DNA of 32,059 nucleotides from Gemmatimonadota bacterium (GTDB lineage Bacteria; Gemmatimonadota; Gemmatimonadetes; Gemmatimonadales; GWC2-71-9), in contig JAEUJH010000748.1 of NCBI GenBank assembly GCA_016794825.1, forward strand, positions 1-32,059, read 5' to 3'. Position 1 is the first letter of the stretch. Each line of letters starts with the position of its first letter. Below, one piece after another: positions 13,983-23,052 of the stretch. Made by a program: the position numbers and the translations under genes. The notes under the pieces were generated by a model. The model saw only the letters and a program-made list of their open reading frames with translations, was not told where the DNA came from and ran no database searches.

Positions 13983-15290
13983 GTGACGCGGTGGAAGATG
14001 GCGGTGGCGGTCCTGGTGGCGATCGGCGCGTTCTTCGCCGGGGGCTGGTTGCTGCGCAAGGGCATGACCTCCGCGCCGCCGGCCGATTCGGCGGCCGTGC
14101 CGGTTCCCGGCGGGACCCGCCTGTTCAATGCGGTCCTTCAGACGGTGCGGAGCTACGCCGTCGATTCGCTCGATGAATCCTCCATCTACAAGCTGGCCGC
14201 GTCGGGCGTGCTCGCGGAACTCGGCGATCCCTACGCGGCCCTGGTGTCCGACCGCGACACGGCCGTGCCACCCGATCAGCTCGGCGCCAAGCCGGTTCTC
14301 GGTCTCTACCTCGATTGGTCCGACGGTTTCGTCGGCGTGGTGTCGGTGGTGCCCGGAAGCCCCGCGGCGGTGGCCGGGGCGCGGGCTGGCGACGTGGTGC
14401 TGCGAGTCGGGGCGACACAGATCTCGGCCCAACGGCCGGATGAGGTCGCGCGGTTGATCGACGAGGCCAAGGACAGCACGGTCCGGGTTCGCCTCGGTCG
14501 GGAGACCATGCCGGCGCCGCTCTGGGTCACGATCTCGAGAGGCCCGACCCCCGAAATGCCGCCCCCGTCCGTGGAGCGTCCGGGCACCGGACCCACCATC
14601 GTCCGGATCCACCGGATCGACTCCGCGGCGGTGCGGGCCTTGGCCGGCGTGCTCGACAGCGCCGCCGCTCGACCCCGTTCCAGCCTCATTCTGGACCTCC
14701 GCGGCGCGGTGGGTGGCACGCTCGCCGACGCGGTGGCCTTTGCCGACCTCCTGCTCGCGCCGGGGCAGACGATCGTCACGGCCCGCGGCCGGACCGGAAC
14801 CGCGTCGACGCCGTTCCTCGATCAGCGGCCGACGCCCGCGCCGGAGCTGCCGGTGGTGGTGCTGGTCGACCGCGGTACCGCCGGCGCCGCCGAGGTGGTG
14901 GCGGGGGCGCTCCAGGACCACGACCGAGCCGCGCTCGTCGGCGAGACCACGTTCGGGCGCGGGGCGCGTCTGTCGTTCTTCCCGCTGGGCAACGGGTCCT
15001 CGCTCCGCCTGACCACCGAGGTGTGGCTCACCCCGAGCGGCCGGGTCATTCAGCGGTTCATTCCCCCGCCGGTTCCCGAAGGCTCGACCGACACGCTGCC
15101 CGATCGCCCGAAGTTCAAGACGGACGGCGGCCGGACGGTTCTGGGGGGTGGGGGCGTGGTCCCCGATCGCGAGGTCCCGCTCGACGCCGAACCGAGTCGG
15201 GCCAGCGACCCCGTCCTCGATGCCGCCCGCCAGCTCCTGGCCCGCGCCTCCGACCGGAAGGCCCTGCTCGCGGCGGTTTCGGCGAACTGA
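13983..15290 (+). CDS. C-terminal processing protease (S41) homologue lacking the catalytic Ser and Lys
   Basis: The 435-residue protein begins at a GTG four bases after tmk. Residues 1-20 form a signal anchor, about 100-175 a PDZ domain (SVVPGSPAAVAGARAGDVV), and about 190-360 an S41 core. In active CtpA/Prc enzymes the nucleophile is the middle serine of GSASASE, with the lysine of TFGKG 25 residues later. Here the segment reads RGTAGAAEVVAGALQDH and then TFGRG. The serine position is Gly301 (codon 14883-14885) and the lysine position is Arg326 (14958-14960). The usual DLRxNPGG is also altered to DLRGAVGG. I infer a pseudo-protease that may still bind peptide C-termini through its PDZ domain. 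It is otherwise full length with an intact frame. Confidence 0.87.
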   Translation: MTRWKMAVAVLVAIGAFFAGGWLLRKGMTSAPPADSAAVPVPGGTRLFNAVLQTVRSYAVDSLDESSIYKLAASGVLAELGDPYAALVSDRDTAVPPDQLGAKPVLGLYLDWSDGFVGVVSVVPGSPAAVAGARAGDVVLRVGATQISAQRPDEVARLIDEAKDSTVRVRLGRETMPAPLWVTISRGPTPEMPPPSVERPGTGPTIVRIHRIDSAAVRALAGVLDSAAARPRSSLILDLRGAVGGTLADAVAFADLLLAPGQTIVTARGRTGTASTPFLDQRPTPAPELPVVVLVDRGTAGAAEVVAGALQDHDRAALVGETTFGRGARLSFFPLGNGSSLRLTTEVWLTPSGRVIQRFIPPPVPEGSTDTLPDRPKFKTDGGRTVLGGGGVVPDREVPLDAEPSRASDPVLDAARQLLARASDRKALLAAVSAN

Positions 15291-15293
15291 TCC

Positions 15294-16151
15294 GTGGCTT
15301 CCATTCCCAAGACGGTTCTGGTCGGCGCCGGGCGGCTCAGTCGGGGCCTTGGCCTGGTGCTGGCCCAGCGGGGGGCGCCGATCCGGTTCGCGGTTCGGCG
15401 CCCAACCGGCGACCTGCCGGCGCCTTCGGGACCCATCGACGACGCGGCCACTTATCGGGGTGTGCGGTGGTTCCTGATCGGGGTGCCCGACGACGCCATC
15501 TGGGGGGTGGCCCGTCAGCTTGGCGCCCTCGGGGTCGTCGGACCCGGTTCGACCGTCCTCCATCTGTCCGGGGTGTACGGCCGGGAGGTGCTCAAGCCCC
15601 TCCGGCTGACCGGCGCGGCCCTGGGCTCGTTCCATCCGCTCCAGAGCTTTGCCCTGCCGGCCACGGCGCCTGAGCGCCTCCCTGGCGCGTCGGTGGGCGT
15701 GGAAGGGGATCCGAGGGCACTCCGGGCCTCGCGGCGGCTGGCGCGGCTCCTGGGCCTGGTGCCGGTGACGATTCCCGAAGGCGCGAAGCCCGCCTACCAC
15801 GCGGCCGCCACCATCGTGTCGTCCTACGTCGTGGTGCTGTACGAGATGGCGGTGCGGCTCGCGGAGGATGCCGGGATCGACCCGGTGGCGGCCCGGACCA
15901 TGTACCGACCGCTCCTGGCCGGCACGGTGGCCAATCTCGGCCTGCTGCCGCCCGCCCACGCGCTGACCGGCGCGGTGCGCCGCGGCGATCTGGCGACGAT
16001 CAAGGCGCACCTGGCCGCGCTGGGCCGGAGCGATCGGGCGCTGTATCGGGAGTTGGGGCGGCGGGCTCTGGCGCTGGCCCGGCGTCATCACCTCGACCCC
16101 GAACGGATCGCGGCGATGGCCGACCTGCTGGCCGACCGGGAGAAACGTTAG
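15294..16151 (+). CDS. Rossmann-like and DUF2520 domain protein
   Basis: The 285-residue protein starts at a GTG three bases after the S41 homologue. An N-terminal Rossmann-like domain (VLVGAGRLSRGLGLVL) resembles NADP-dependent reductases such as ProC. FHPLQSFA and a helical DUF2520 domain follow (YHAAATIVSSYVVVLYEMA). The family is widespread and often sits near pantothenate or biosynthesis genes, but its reaction is not known. It is the last gene of the rpmE operon and converges with the LolA-like gene with a four-base gap and no visible terminator. Confidence 0.88.
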   Translation: MASIPKTVLVGAGRLSRGLGLVLAQRGAPIRFAVRRPTGDLPAPSGPIDDAATYRGVRWFLIGVPDDAIWGVARQLGALGVVGPGSTVLHLSGVYGREVLKPLRLTGAALGSFHPLQSFALPATAPERLPGASVGVEGDPRALRASRRLARLLGLVPVTIPEGAKPAYHAAATIVSSYVVVLYEMAVRLAEDAGIDPVAARTMYRPLLAGTVANLGLLPPAHALTGAVRRGDLATIKAHLAALGRSDRALYRELGRRALALARRHHLDPERIAAMADLLADREKR

Positions 16152-16155
16152 GCGG

Positions 16156-16833
16156 TCAGCCGGCCGGATCGGCCACCACCCGGACGCCGGGCGGGACCGT
16201 GAAGGTGAACGTGGACCGCGGCGTCGGGGCGTTGGGCCGGAGCCGGCTCAGCGCCACGATCCGTCGGGCGCCCGGGGCTTCCTCGAGTTCGATCCGGCGG
16301 GGCAGGGCGTCGTCGACCCCGATCCAGAGCGTGGCCCGCGCAAACGACACGCTGCCGGTCGTCGGTACCAGGTCGACCACGTCGGTGGCCCGGCCGCTCA
16401 CGGTGTCGCGTTTGACGTACGAGGCTCGGTAGCGGTCCTGAGGTCGGTCGAGCAACTGCGCCAGCAGATTGACGCCGTAGACCGGATCGGTCGGGAGGGG
16501 CCGGCGGTAGACCACGTCGGGGGCCGTGCTCGGGGTGTAGACCCAGATGTACTTGCCATCGACCACCACCGCCTCGCCGGCCGGGTCCGAAAACCGCATC
16601 GCGAAGAAGTTGTTGCCCGACTGGTAGACGGTGCCCCGACTGGTCAGGGTATCGCCCTGGGAGCGGTCCTCGATGGTCTGGACGAACTCGGCCTGCAGGG
16701 AGTTGAGGGCGCGGTAGGCCCGACTGGCCCGTCCCACGATCGACGCCGGATCCTGTCCCTCGACCGACCCGGCCGCCAGCGCCGCCAGGCAGCCGCCCCA
16801 AAGAATCGCCTGGCCCCATCGTCCGTTCACCAC
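16156..16833 (-). CDS. LolA-like outer-membrane lipoprotein carrier protein
   Basis: I chose the GTG at 16833 because GGGGAGG lies five bases upstream; a second GTG directly follows. The 225-residue product has a signal peptide (ILWGGCLAALAAGSVEGQ) and the LolA fold: RAYRALNSLQAEFVQ, then beta strands with GTVYQSGNNFFAMRFSDP and VVDGKYIWVYTP. LolA carries lipoproteins across the periplasm to the outer membrane. Several lipoproteins in this window (SpoIID-like, SPOR) could be clients. A LolA-like relative with another cargo cannot be ruled out. Confidence 0.85.
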   Translation of the reverse strand: MVNGRWGQAILWGGCLAALAAGSVEGQDPASIVGRASRAYRALNSLQAEFVQTIEDRSQGDTLTSRGTVYQSGNNFFAMRFSDPAGEAVVVDGKYIWVYTPSTAPDVVYRRPLPTDPVYGVNLLAQLLDRPQDRYRASYVKRDTVSGRATDVVDLVPTTGSVSFARATLWIGVDDALPRRIELEEAPGARRIVALSRLRPNAPTPRSTFTFTVPPGVRVVADPAG

Positions 16834-16886
16834 TGGTTCCTCCCCAAGACCCTGAATCTCCGGCGCGGTTCCGCACCGGCCGCCAC

Positions 16887-16908
16887 GTCCCCGTCGGTCG
16901 ACGGGGAC
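16887..16908 (-). other. Strong stem-loop between aroF and the LolA-like gene
   Basis: A perfect nine-base stem (GTCCCCGTC / GACGGGGAC) with a four-base loop lies in the 144-base gap after aroF, 54 bases before the LolA-like start. There is no U tail on either strand, so it may be a processing or pausing hairpin, or a weak terminator. I see no gene or clear promoter in the rest of the gap. Confidence 0.5.
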
Positions 16909-16977
16909 TGGAGGATGACGTCGCCGCGCCCCCGGGTCAACACGGGAGCCGGGCGGAGGTACCAGGCCCAACCGGTG

Positions 16978-18033
16978 TCAGCTGGATTGGAGTGGGGCGG
17001 TCGGGGCCCGACCCGTCGCCACCGTTCGATCGAGGACCGCGGCAATGCCACGGACTTCCTCCATCAGCAGGGCAAACTGCTCGGGATACAGGCTCTGGGC
17101 GCCATCGGACAGGGCCTGATCGGGCTGGACGTGCACCTCGATCAACAGTCCGTCCGCCCCGGCGGCCACCGCGGCGCGGGCCATCGGCCGGACCAGCGCC
17201 CGTCGCCCCGTGCCATGACTCGGGTCGGCCAGGACCGGGAGGTGGGAGATTTGCTTGACGGCCGGAATGACGTTGAGATCGAAGACGTTCCGAGTGGTGG
17301 CGTCGGCCCCGCGGATGCCCCGTTCGCACAGGATGACGTTCGGGTTGCCCTCCGCCAGGACGTACTCGGCCGACATCAGCCATTCGGTGACGGAGGCCGT
17401 CGGGCCCCGCTTGAGGAGGATCGGTTTCCCGGTGCGGCCGGCCCGCTTGAGCAGGCTGTAGTTCTGCATGTTGCGGGCGCCGATCTGGATGATGTCGGCC
17501 ACCTGCGCCACCTGGTCGAGCCCCTCGTCGTCCATGGCCTCGGTGACGATCAACAACCCGGTGTCGCGGCGGACATCCGCCAGGAGTTCGAGGCCGCGGT
17601 CGCCGAGACCCTGGAAGGCGTACGGGGAGGTTCGAGGCTTGAACGCGCCGGCACGCAGTGCCACGGCGCCGGCCTGCTTGACCGCCTCGGCCGTCCGGCG
17701 GATCTGTACTTCGCTTTCGACCGAGCAGGGCCCGGCCACGACCAGCAGGGCATTGCCGCCGACCGTGATGCCGCCGGGCAGCCGGATGATCGTCGGGTCG
17801 GACCGCCACTCCCGCGCGACCATCCGGTACGGCTTGGTCAGGCTGACGATTTCCTCGACCCCGGGCAGGGCGGAGAACCGGGCGCCGTCGATCCGGCCGT
17901 CGTTGCCCGTCACCGCCACGGCCCGTCGCCGAAGCCCGGGGATCGGGACCGCCTGGCACCCCGACTCCTGGATCAACGCCACCACCCGCTGCTCGTCGGT
18001 GGCGGAGGCGTCGGGGCGAAAGAGGATCAGCAT
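16978..18033 (-). CDS. aroF: 3-deoxy-7-phosphoheptulonate (DAHP) synthase, type I-beta with N-terminal regulatory domain
   Basis: The 351-residue enzyme joins phosphoenolpyruvate and erythrose 4-phosphate in the first step of the shikimate pathway. Residues 1-70 form the ferredoxin-like (ACT-type) domain that in related enzymes gives feedback inhibition by aromatic amino acids. The barrel follows, with AGPCSVE (metal-binding C103), GAFKPRTSPYAFQG, KPILLKRG, LCERGIRG and the metal-binding DPSHGTGRR. Active-site motifs are intact. It starts four bases after the smc stop, so the two are cotranscribed. Confidence 0.97.
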   Translation of the reverse strand: MLILFRPDASATDEQRVVALIQESGCQAVPIPGLRRRAVAVTGNDGRIDGARFSALPGVEEIVSLTKPYRMVAREWRSDPTIIRLPGGITVGGNALLVVAGPCSVESEVQIRRTAEAVKQAGAVALRAGAFKPRTSPYAFQGLGDRGLELLADVRRDTGLLIVTEAMDDEGLDQVAQVADIIQIGARNMQNYSLLKRAGRTGKPILLKRGPTASVTEWLMSAEYVLAEGNPNVILCERGIRGADATTRNVFDLNVIPAVKQISHLPVLADPSHGTGRRALVRPMARAAVAAGADGLLIEVHVQPDQALSDGAQSLYPEQFALLMEEVRGIAAVLDRTVATGRAPTAPLQSS

Positions 18034-18037
18034 CGGA

Positions 18038-21000
18038 TCAGGCGGCCTTCTCCTGATCGCCGAGACGGACGCCGACGATCGTGGAGACGCCCGGCTCCTG
18101 CATGGTGACGCCGAAGACCGCGTCGGCCGCCTGCATGGTGCGCGGGTTGTGGGTGATTACCACGAACTGGGTCTGTCCCTTGAACTCGTGGAGCAGGTTG
18201 GTGAACCGACCGACGTTGGAGTCGTCGAGCGGCGCGTCCACTTCGTCCATGAGGCAGAACGGACTCGGCTTGGTCAGGTAGATGCTGAACAGCAGCGACA
18301 CGGCCACCAGGGTCCGCTCGCCGGAGCTGAGCAGGTGGATCCGCTGGGTCTTCTTGCCCCGCGGGGCGGCGTGGATCTCGATCTCGGCTTCCAGCGGATC
18401 GTCCTGGTTGGACAGCCGCAGGTCGCATTCGCCCCCGCCGAAGAGGGTCTGGAAGACCTTCTGGAAATTGGCCTGGACCGCGGCAAAGGTCTCGAGGAAC
18501 AAGGTCTTGGCGGTGCCGTCGATTTCCTTGATGGCCTGGAGCAGCGACTGCCGGGCCGCCACGAGGTCGTCCCGCTGGGCGGTCAGGAACTCGTGACGCT
18601 TGGTTTCCTCGGCGTGCTCTTCCACGGCCAGCGGATTGACCGGTCCGATGGCCTCGAGGGCCTGGACGATCCGACCGATCTCGGTTTCGAGCGTTTCCCG
18701 GTCGAGGTCGAGGAGCTGGACCTTGGCGATCAGGTCGTCGAACGGGGCCCGCCACTCGGTTTCCACCCGGTCGATGATGCTCCGCCGGACGCCGGCCACC
18801 TCGGTCAGCTCGACTTCCAGGCGATGGTATTCCTCGCTCGCGCCGTCGAGTTCGTCGCGGAGTCCGTGGACCGACTGTTCGGCGGTCTGGAGCGCGGCGT
18901 TGGCGCCGGCCAGCGCCCCTTCGGCGTTGGCGGCGGTGGCTTCGAGTTCCACCAGGGTGGCCACCCGTTCCCGCCGCTGTTCGGCCCATTCGGCGTGCTG
19001 GGTGCTGAGCGCCACGGACTCCTGCTCGAGTTGAGCGATTTCCTGGCTCAGCGTGGCCGCGGCCTGAGTGGCGAGCGCGATGGTCTGATTGGCCCGCTCG
19101 AGCCGCTCGTTGGTGGCCCGGAGCCGAGCGGCGACGTGGGCCTCCTGCACCTGCCAGTGGACCCGGCCCTCGCGAGCCGCTTCCTGCTCGCCCTCGAGCG
19201 ACGCGAGGGTGGCCCGGGCCGCGCCCAGGCTTTCCTCCTGCCGGACTCGGGCAAAGTCACCCTCGCGGAGGGCGGTCACGACCTCGGACTGCCGATTGGC
19301 CGCCCGGGCGATCCGCTCGTTGAGCCGTCCCAGCTGGTTGTCGGCGTCCTGACGCTCGCGGGCCAGGGTCAGCATCAGGCGATGGGCGTCGTCGCGCGCC
19401 ATGGTGGCCTGGCGCTCCCGCTCCCGGGCTTGTTCCACCACGGACTGCGACTCGGCCGCCATCCGCTCGACCTCGACCAGCCGTTCGCGAGTGCTGGTCA
19501 GCCGCTCGATGATGCTCCGGAGGTGCCCTTCCTGCACGTCGATGTCCTGACCGAGCGCCACCAGATCGGCGCGACGCCGGATCGGACCTGACGGGGTGGC
19601 GGCTCCGGTCAGCAGCACCGCGCCGCTCCGCCGCTTGAGGACTCGGCCGGACGGATGGAGAATCTCCGAGCCGCGGAGCAGGGCATCGATCCAGCTCGCG
19701 GCCGGCCCCTCGGCCGAGAGCCGATTGGTCAGCGGATGGACGCTGTTGCCTTCGTCCGGCGGGCCCGGATGGACGGGGAGGAGGACCAGCGCGCCCGGCT
19801 GGGTCTCCTCGTACCAGGTGTGGATCTCGTTGACCGCGTTCCAGTCGCGCACCAGGATCGCGTGCATCCACTCGCCGAGGAGCCGTTCGGCCAGCTCGGC
19901 ATCGTCGCGGTTGGTGGAGATGAAGTCGGACAGCGGGCCAAGCACGGCGTCGCCGAACCGCTCCCGGGCGGCCAGGAGGGACTGCGCCGCCGGGGCGAGC
20001 CCGACCCGGTCGCGCTCCAGCTCCTCGAGGGCGGCCCGCCGGGCGGTCAGCTGCGCCAGCGACTCCTCGGCCAGGCGGCGTTCGTCCCGCTCCGAGGCCT
20101 CGCGCTCCCGGGTTTCGGCCACCAGATGGCGGGCCCGGTCGGCCGCGGCGGTGGCGATCAGGGTGTCGCGACCGCGATCGGCGGCGTCCTGCTCCGCGGT
20201 CTGGGCGCGGCCCTCGACCTCGGCATAGTCCTGCGCCAGGCCGGCGCAGTGCGCCTGCTGCTGGGCCAGCGCCTCCCGCAGCGAGGCCAATTCGCCTTCG
20301 AGCGCGGTCCGTTCGCCCTCCAGGGCCCGGAGGCTCTGCGCCTGGGCATGGACGGCCTCCTCCAGCCGGCGGACCTCTTCCCGGTGCGTCGACAGCCGCT
20401 GGCGAACCTCCTCCTCGACCTGGGCCCGGCTGGCCAGCTGCTGCTGGATCCCGGCGTGTTCCTCTTCGGCCAGGGTCCGGTCGGCCGCGGCCTGATCGCG
20501 CTCGAGCGCGGCCTGCTGGGTGCGGACCTCGACCTGCTGGCGCTCCTCTTCGTCCCGGTCGCGCCGGGCGCGGGCGTGGGCCAGGCGTTCGGCCGCCACG
20601 GCCAGATCGCCGTCGAGCTTGCCGAGCGCAAGCTGAACCTGGGAGAGGTCGCGGGCGACGATGGCACGATGCTCCTCGGCCCGGCTGCGGTCGCGGGAGC
20701 AGATTTCCTGCTGCTGGGTGGCCTGCGCCAGGCGTTCGCGGAGGTCGGGCAGCGCGTTCTTCAGCAGCTCGTGCCGGGTGGCCATGCCACCGGCCTTTTC
20801 CTCGAGTTCATCGAGGAGCCGCCGCGCCAGGGTCAGCTGAACCGAGAACTTCTCCTCCATCAGCTTCCCGTGCCGCTCGGCCTTGCCCTTCTGGCGGGCC
20901 AGGCTCCGAATCTGGGACTGCACTTCGGTGAGCAGATCCTCGAGCCGCTGGAGGTCGGCCGCGGTCTCTTCGAGGCGGCGTTCGGTCGAGTGCTTGCGGT

Positions 21001-21514
21001 CGCGATAGAGACCGATCCCGGCGGCCTCCTCGAACAGCGATCGGCGCTCGTCGGCGCGATCGGAGAGGAGGAGGTCGATCATCTTGGCTTCCATCACGAC
21101 GCCCGCGTCGCTGCCGAGGCCGGTGCCGCGGAGCAGGTCGTTGACGTCGCGCAGGCGGACCGGACTCTTGTTGATGAAATATTCGCTTTGGCCCGACCGG
21201 GTGAGCCGGCGGGTGATGACGACCTCGCGGTAGGCGATCGGGAGGTCGCCGTCCGCGTTATCGAGATAGAGCGACACCTCGGTGACGTTGACCGGGCGTC
21301 GGTTGACGGAGCCCTGGAAGATCACGTCTTCCATCTTGCCGCCCCGGAGCAGCCGCGCCGACGTCTCGCCGAGGACCCAGCGGACGGCGTCGGAGACGTT
21401 GGATTTGCCGCAGCCGTTGGGGCCGACGATGGCGGTGACGCCGTGATCGAATTCGAGGGTGACGGTATCAGCGAAGGACTTGAAGCCGGAGAGCTCCAGC
21501 TTGAGCAGTTTCAT
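18038..21514 (-). CDS. smc: Chromosome segregation protein SMC
   Basis: The 1158-residue protein has the full SMC layout. Walker A is GPNGCGKSN (31-39) in the N-terminal head, followed by a long coiled coil, a hinge at about 515-650 (VLGPLSDFISTNRDDAEL), a second coiled coil, and the C-terminal head with signature LLSSGERTL (about 1060) and Walker B CLMDEVDAPLDD. SMC condenses and resolves the chromosome with ScpA and ScpB, which are not in this window. The signature reads SSGE where most SMCs have SGGE. The frame stays open upstream to 23059, but that part is a shadow of the SPOR gene; MKLLKLELSGFKSF is the true start. Confidence 0.97.
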   Translation of the reverse strand: MKLLKLELSGFKSFADTVTLEFDHGVTAIVGPNGCGKSNVSDAVRWVLGETSARLLRGGKMEDVIFQGSVNRRPVNVTEVSLYLDNADGDLPIAYREVVITRRLTRSGQSEYFINKSPVRLRDVNDLLRGTGLGSDAGVVMEAKMIDLLLSDRADERRSLFEEAAGIGLYRDRKHSTERRLEETAADLQRLEDLLTEVQSQIRSLARQKGKAERHGKLMEEKFSVQLTLARRLLDELEEKAGGMATRHELLKNALPDLRERLAQATQQQEICSRDRSRAEEHRAIVARDLSQVQLALGKLDGDLAVAAERLAHARARRDRDEEERQQVEVRTQQAALERDQAAADRTLAEEEHAGIQQQLASRAQVEEEVRQRLSTHREEVRRLEEAVHAQAQSLRALEGERTALEGELASLREALAQQQAHCAGLAQDYAEVEGRAQTAEQDAADRGRDTLIATAAADRARHLVAETREREASERDERRLAEESLAQLTARRAALEELERDRVGLAPAAQSLLAARERFGDAVLGPLSDFISTNRDDAELAERLLGEWMHAILVRDWNAVNEIHTWYEETQPGALVLLPVHPGPPDEGNSVHPLTNRLSAEGPAASWIDALLRGSEILHPSGRVLKRRSGAVLLTGAATPSGPIRRRADLVALGQDIDVQEGHLRSIIERLTSTRERLVEVERMAAESQSVVEQARERERQATMARDDAHRLMLTLARERQDADNQLGRLNERIARAANRQSEVVTALREGDFARVRQEESLGAARATLASLEGEQEAAREGRVHWQVQEAHVAARLRATNERLERANQTIALATQAAATLSQEIAQLEQESVALSTQHAEWAEQRRERVATLVELEATAANAEGALAGANAALQTAEQSVHGLRDELDGASEEYHRLEVELTEVAGVRRSIIDRVETEWRAPFDDLIAKVQLLDLDRETLETEIGRIVQALEAIGPVNPLAVEEHAEETKRHEFLTAQRDDLVAARQSLLQAIKEIDGTAKTLFLETFAAVQANFQKVFQTLFGGGECDLRLSNQDDPLEAEIEIHAAPRGKKTQRIHLLSSGERTLVAVSLLFSIYLTKPSPFCLMDEVDAPLDDSNVGRFTNLLHEFKGQTQFVVITHNPRTMQAADAVFGVTMQEPGVSTIVGVRLGDQEKAA

Positions 21515-21540
21515 GGGCAGTCCAGGAGAGCGGTTCGGCG

Positions 21541-21558
21541 GCGGGGATCGGTCCCCGC
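21541..21558 (-). other. Stem-loop in the smc leader
   Basis: A perfect seven-base stem (GCGGGGA / TCCCCGC) with a four-base loop sits 27 bases before the smc start, downstream of the terminator. Its role is unknown; it could modulate smc translation or read-through. Confidence 0.45.
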
Positions 21559-21567
21559 GAAGGCCCC

Positions 21568-21597
21568 AAAATAGCCGGGGACCGGAGCCTCCGGCTA
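21568..21597 (-). terminator. Rho-independent terminator overlapping the SPOR gene stop codon
   Basis: Read on the minus strand, TAGCCGG, whose TAG is the stop codon, pairs with CCGGCTA twelve bases later and is followed at once by TTTT. This separates the rpsF operon from smc, which must then depend on read-through or its own promoter in the 80-base gap. Confidence 0.65.
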
Positions 21598-23052
21598 CTG
21601 CTTGATCGGGGGATTGGTGAGGATGAAATACGGCCGGCCGAGCTTCCGGCCGGTTTCTTCGGCCGCCTCCCGGGTGGCGTAGGGACCGACCACCACCCGG
21701 TAGCCCTCGTCGGCCGACCCGGGGTCGAGGACCTGGGCGGGGTAGCCGGCCGTGGTCAGTTGCTTGGCGTATTCCCGCGACCACTCCGCGTTCTGGGAGC
21801 TGCTGACCTGGAGGAAGATCCGGTCGGTGGTGGGCGCCACGGCCTGGGAGTCGGCCACCAGGAGGCTGTCCTGGGCCACCAGGATCGACTCGGCCGCCGC
21901 CACGGCCCTCGTCAGTCGCTCCTTGGGCAGCCAGGGGGTGACGACCCACAGATCGGCCGCTCCGCCGACGATCCGGCCCAGTTCGGGGTGGTCGGGCTGC
22001 CCGAGGCCGACCGTCACCAGGTCGCCGCGCCGCCGAGTGACCAGGGTCGCGGCCCCCGCCACCGTGGGGAGGTCGTCGTCCCATTCGGTGTCGGCCGTCA
22101 TGACCAGCCGCCCGGTGGCCAGGTCCACCACCCAGGCGCTGTCGCCGTCGGCGGGCCGGGCCAGGAGCCACCGCCCGGACTGATCGGTCCGAAGCCGTCG
22201 CGGCACTCCAGGCAACTCCAGGGTGGCGAGGCGGTCGAGGGCGTAGCGGTCGATCACCTCGATCGACTGGTCGTCGTGCGCCAGGTAGATCCGGTGGCCG
22301 GACGGGCTGAAGACGATGTGCCGCACGGGGGCACCCGCCTCGAAGCTCCGGGTCGGAAACGGATCCTCGGTCTGGAACAGCACGACCTCGCGCCCCTTGG
22401 CCACCGCCACCTGGTCGCCCCAATAGGTCGCGGCTGGCTCGCCATCGGGTGCGTCGAGGCTGGCGAGCTGCCGCTCGGCGCCGAGGATCAGGAGCCGCCG
22501 CGGCTTGGTGCCGAGGACGGCGATGTACCGGTCGCCGAGGGTTCCGGTATGGAAGACCGGCGCCACCGGCAGCGGGGGACGATAGAGGGTCGGCAGGCCG
22601 GCCTGGAGCCGGCTGACTCGGCGGGCGGCGTTGACCGTGAACACCGAGCCGTCGGCGACCATGACCGCCGCTTCGATCCCGGTGGCCTGGGTGCGGATGC
22701 CCCGGGATTCGAGGTCGACGGTAAAGAGGTTCTTGGCGGTGTCGACGGCGAACAGGAGACGGGTTTCGGCGCTGACGCCGAGGACCTCGCGGATCCGAGG
22801 CGCCTCGGTCCGGCTGGTCCAGATCGGCTCGCCGAGGCTGTCCGGATCGTAGGCCTCGACCAGGCCTCCGTGCCGCGGGACTCGGAGGAGTGATACCTGA
22901 CCGCCGACCGCGGGAAGGTCGGGCGGGAGCTCGGCGCCCCGGCCGGGGCACCCGGCCAAAAGCACGAGGCCCGCGACCAGCGAACCGAGCGTGGTCGCGG
23001 GCCTCGAAATCGAACGAGAGATCAGAAGGTCGGTCCGAGACTGATCGTCCAC
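21595..23052 (-). CDS. Lipoprotein with beta-propeller-like repeats and C-terminal SPOR domain
   Basis: From a GTG at 23052 the protein has 485 residues; the first 31 bases overlap the end of the Omp85 fusion gene. The N-terminus is a lipoprotein signal with lipobox LLAGC (Cys at about 35). The middle (about 50-380) has repeated strands like a WD40/YVTN propeller (FSPSGHRIYLAHDDQSIEV, LRTDQSGRWLLARP). The C-terminal 75 residues form a SPOR domain (IFLQVSSSQNAEWSREYAKQL ... GYRVVVGPYATREAAEETGRKL). SPOR domains bind glycan strands stripped of stem peptides, usually at the division septum. A structural or scaffolding wall role is likely. Confidence 0.85.
   Translation of the reverse strand: MDDQSRTDLLISRSISRPATTLGSLVAGLVLLAGCPGRGAELPPDLPAVGGQVSLLRVPRHGGLVEAYDPDSLGEPIWTSRTEAPRIREVLGVSAETRLLFAVDTAKNLFTVDLESRGIRTQATGIEAAVMVADGSVFTVNAARRVSRLQAGLPTLYRPPLPVAPVFHTGTLGDRYIAVLGTKPRRLLILGAERQLASLDAPDGEPAATYWGDQVAVAKGREVVLFQTEDPFPTRSFEAGAPVRHIVFSPSGHRIYLAHDDQSIEVIDRYALDRLATLELPGVPRRLRTDQSGRWLLARPADGDSAWVVDLATGRLVMTADTEWDDDLPTVAGAATLVTRRRGDLVTVGLGQPDHPELGRIVGGAADLWVVTPWLPKERLTRAVAAAESILVAQDSLLVADSQAVAPTTDRIFLQVSSSQNAEWSREYAKQLTTAGYPAQVLDPGSADEGYRVVVGPYATREAAEETGRKLGRPYFILTNPPIKQ

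Noticed and set aside
13704-16091. Minus-strand open frame of 795 codons opposite tmk, the S41 homologue and the DUF2520 gene
   Set aside because: Arg, Pro, Gly and His-rich shadow of three well-supported genes, a common effect of high GC. No domain is recognisable.
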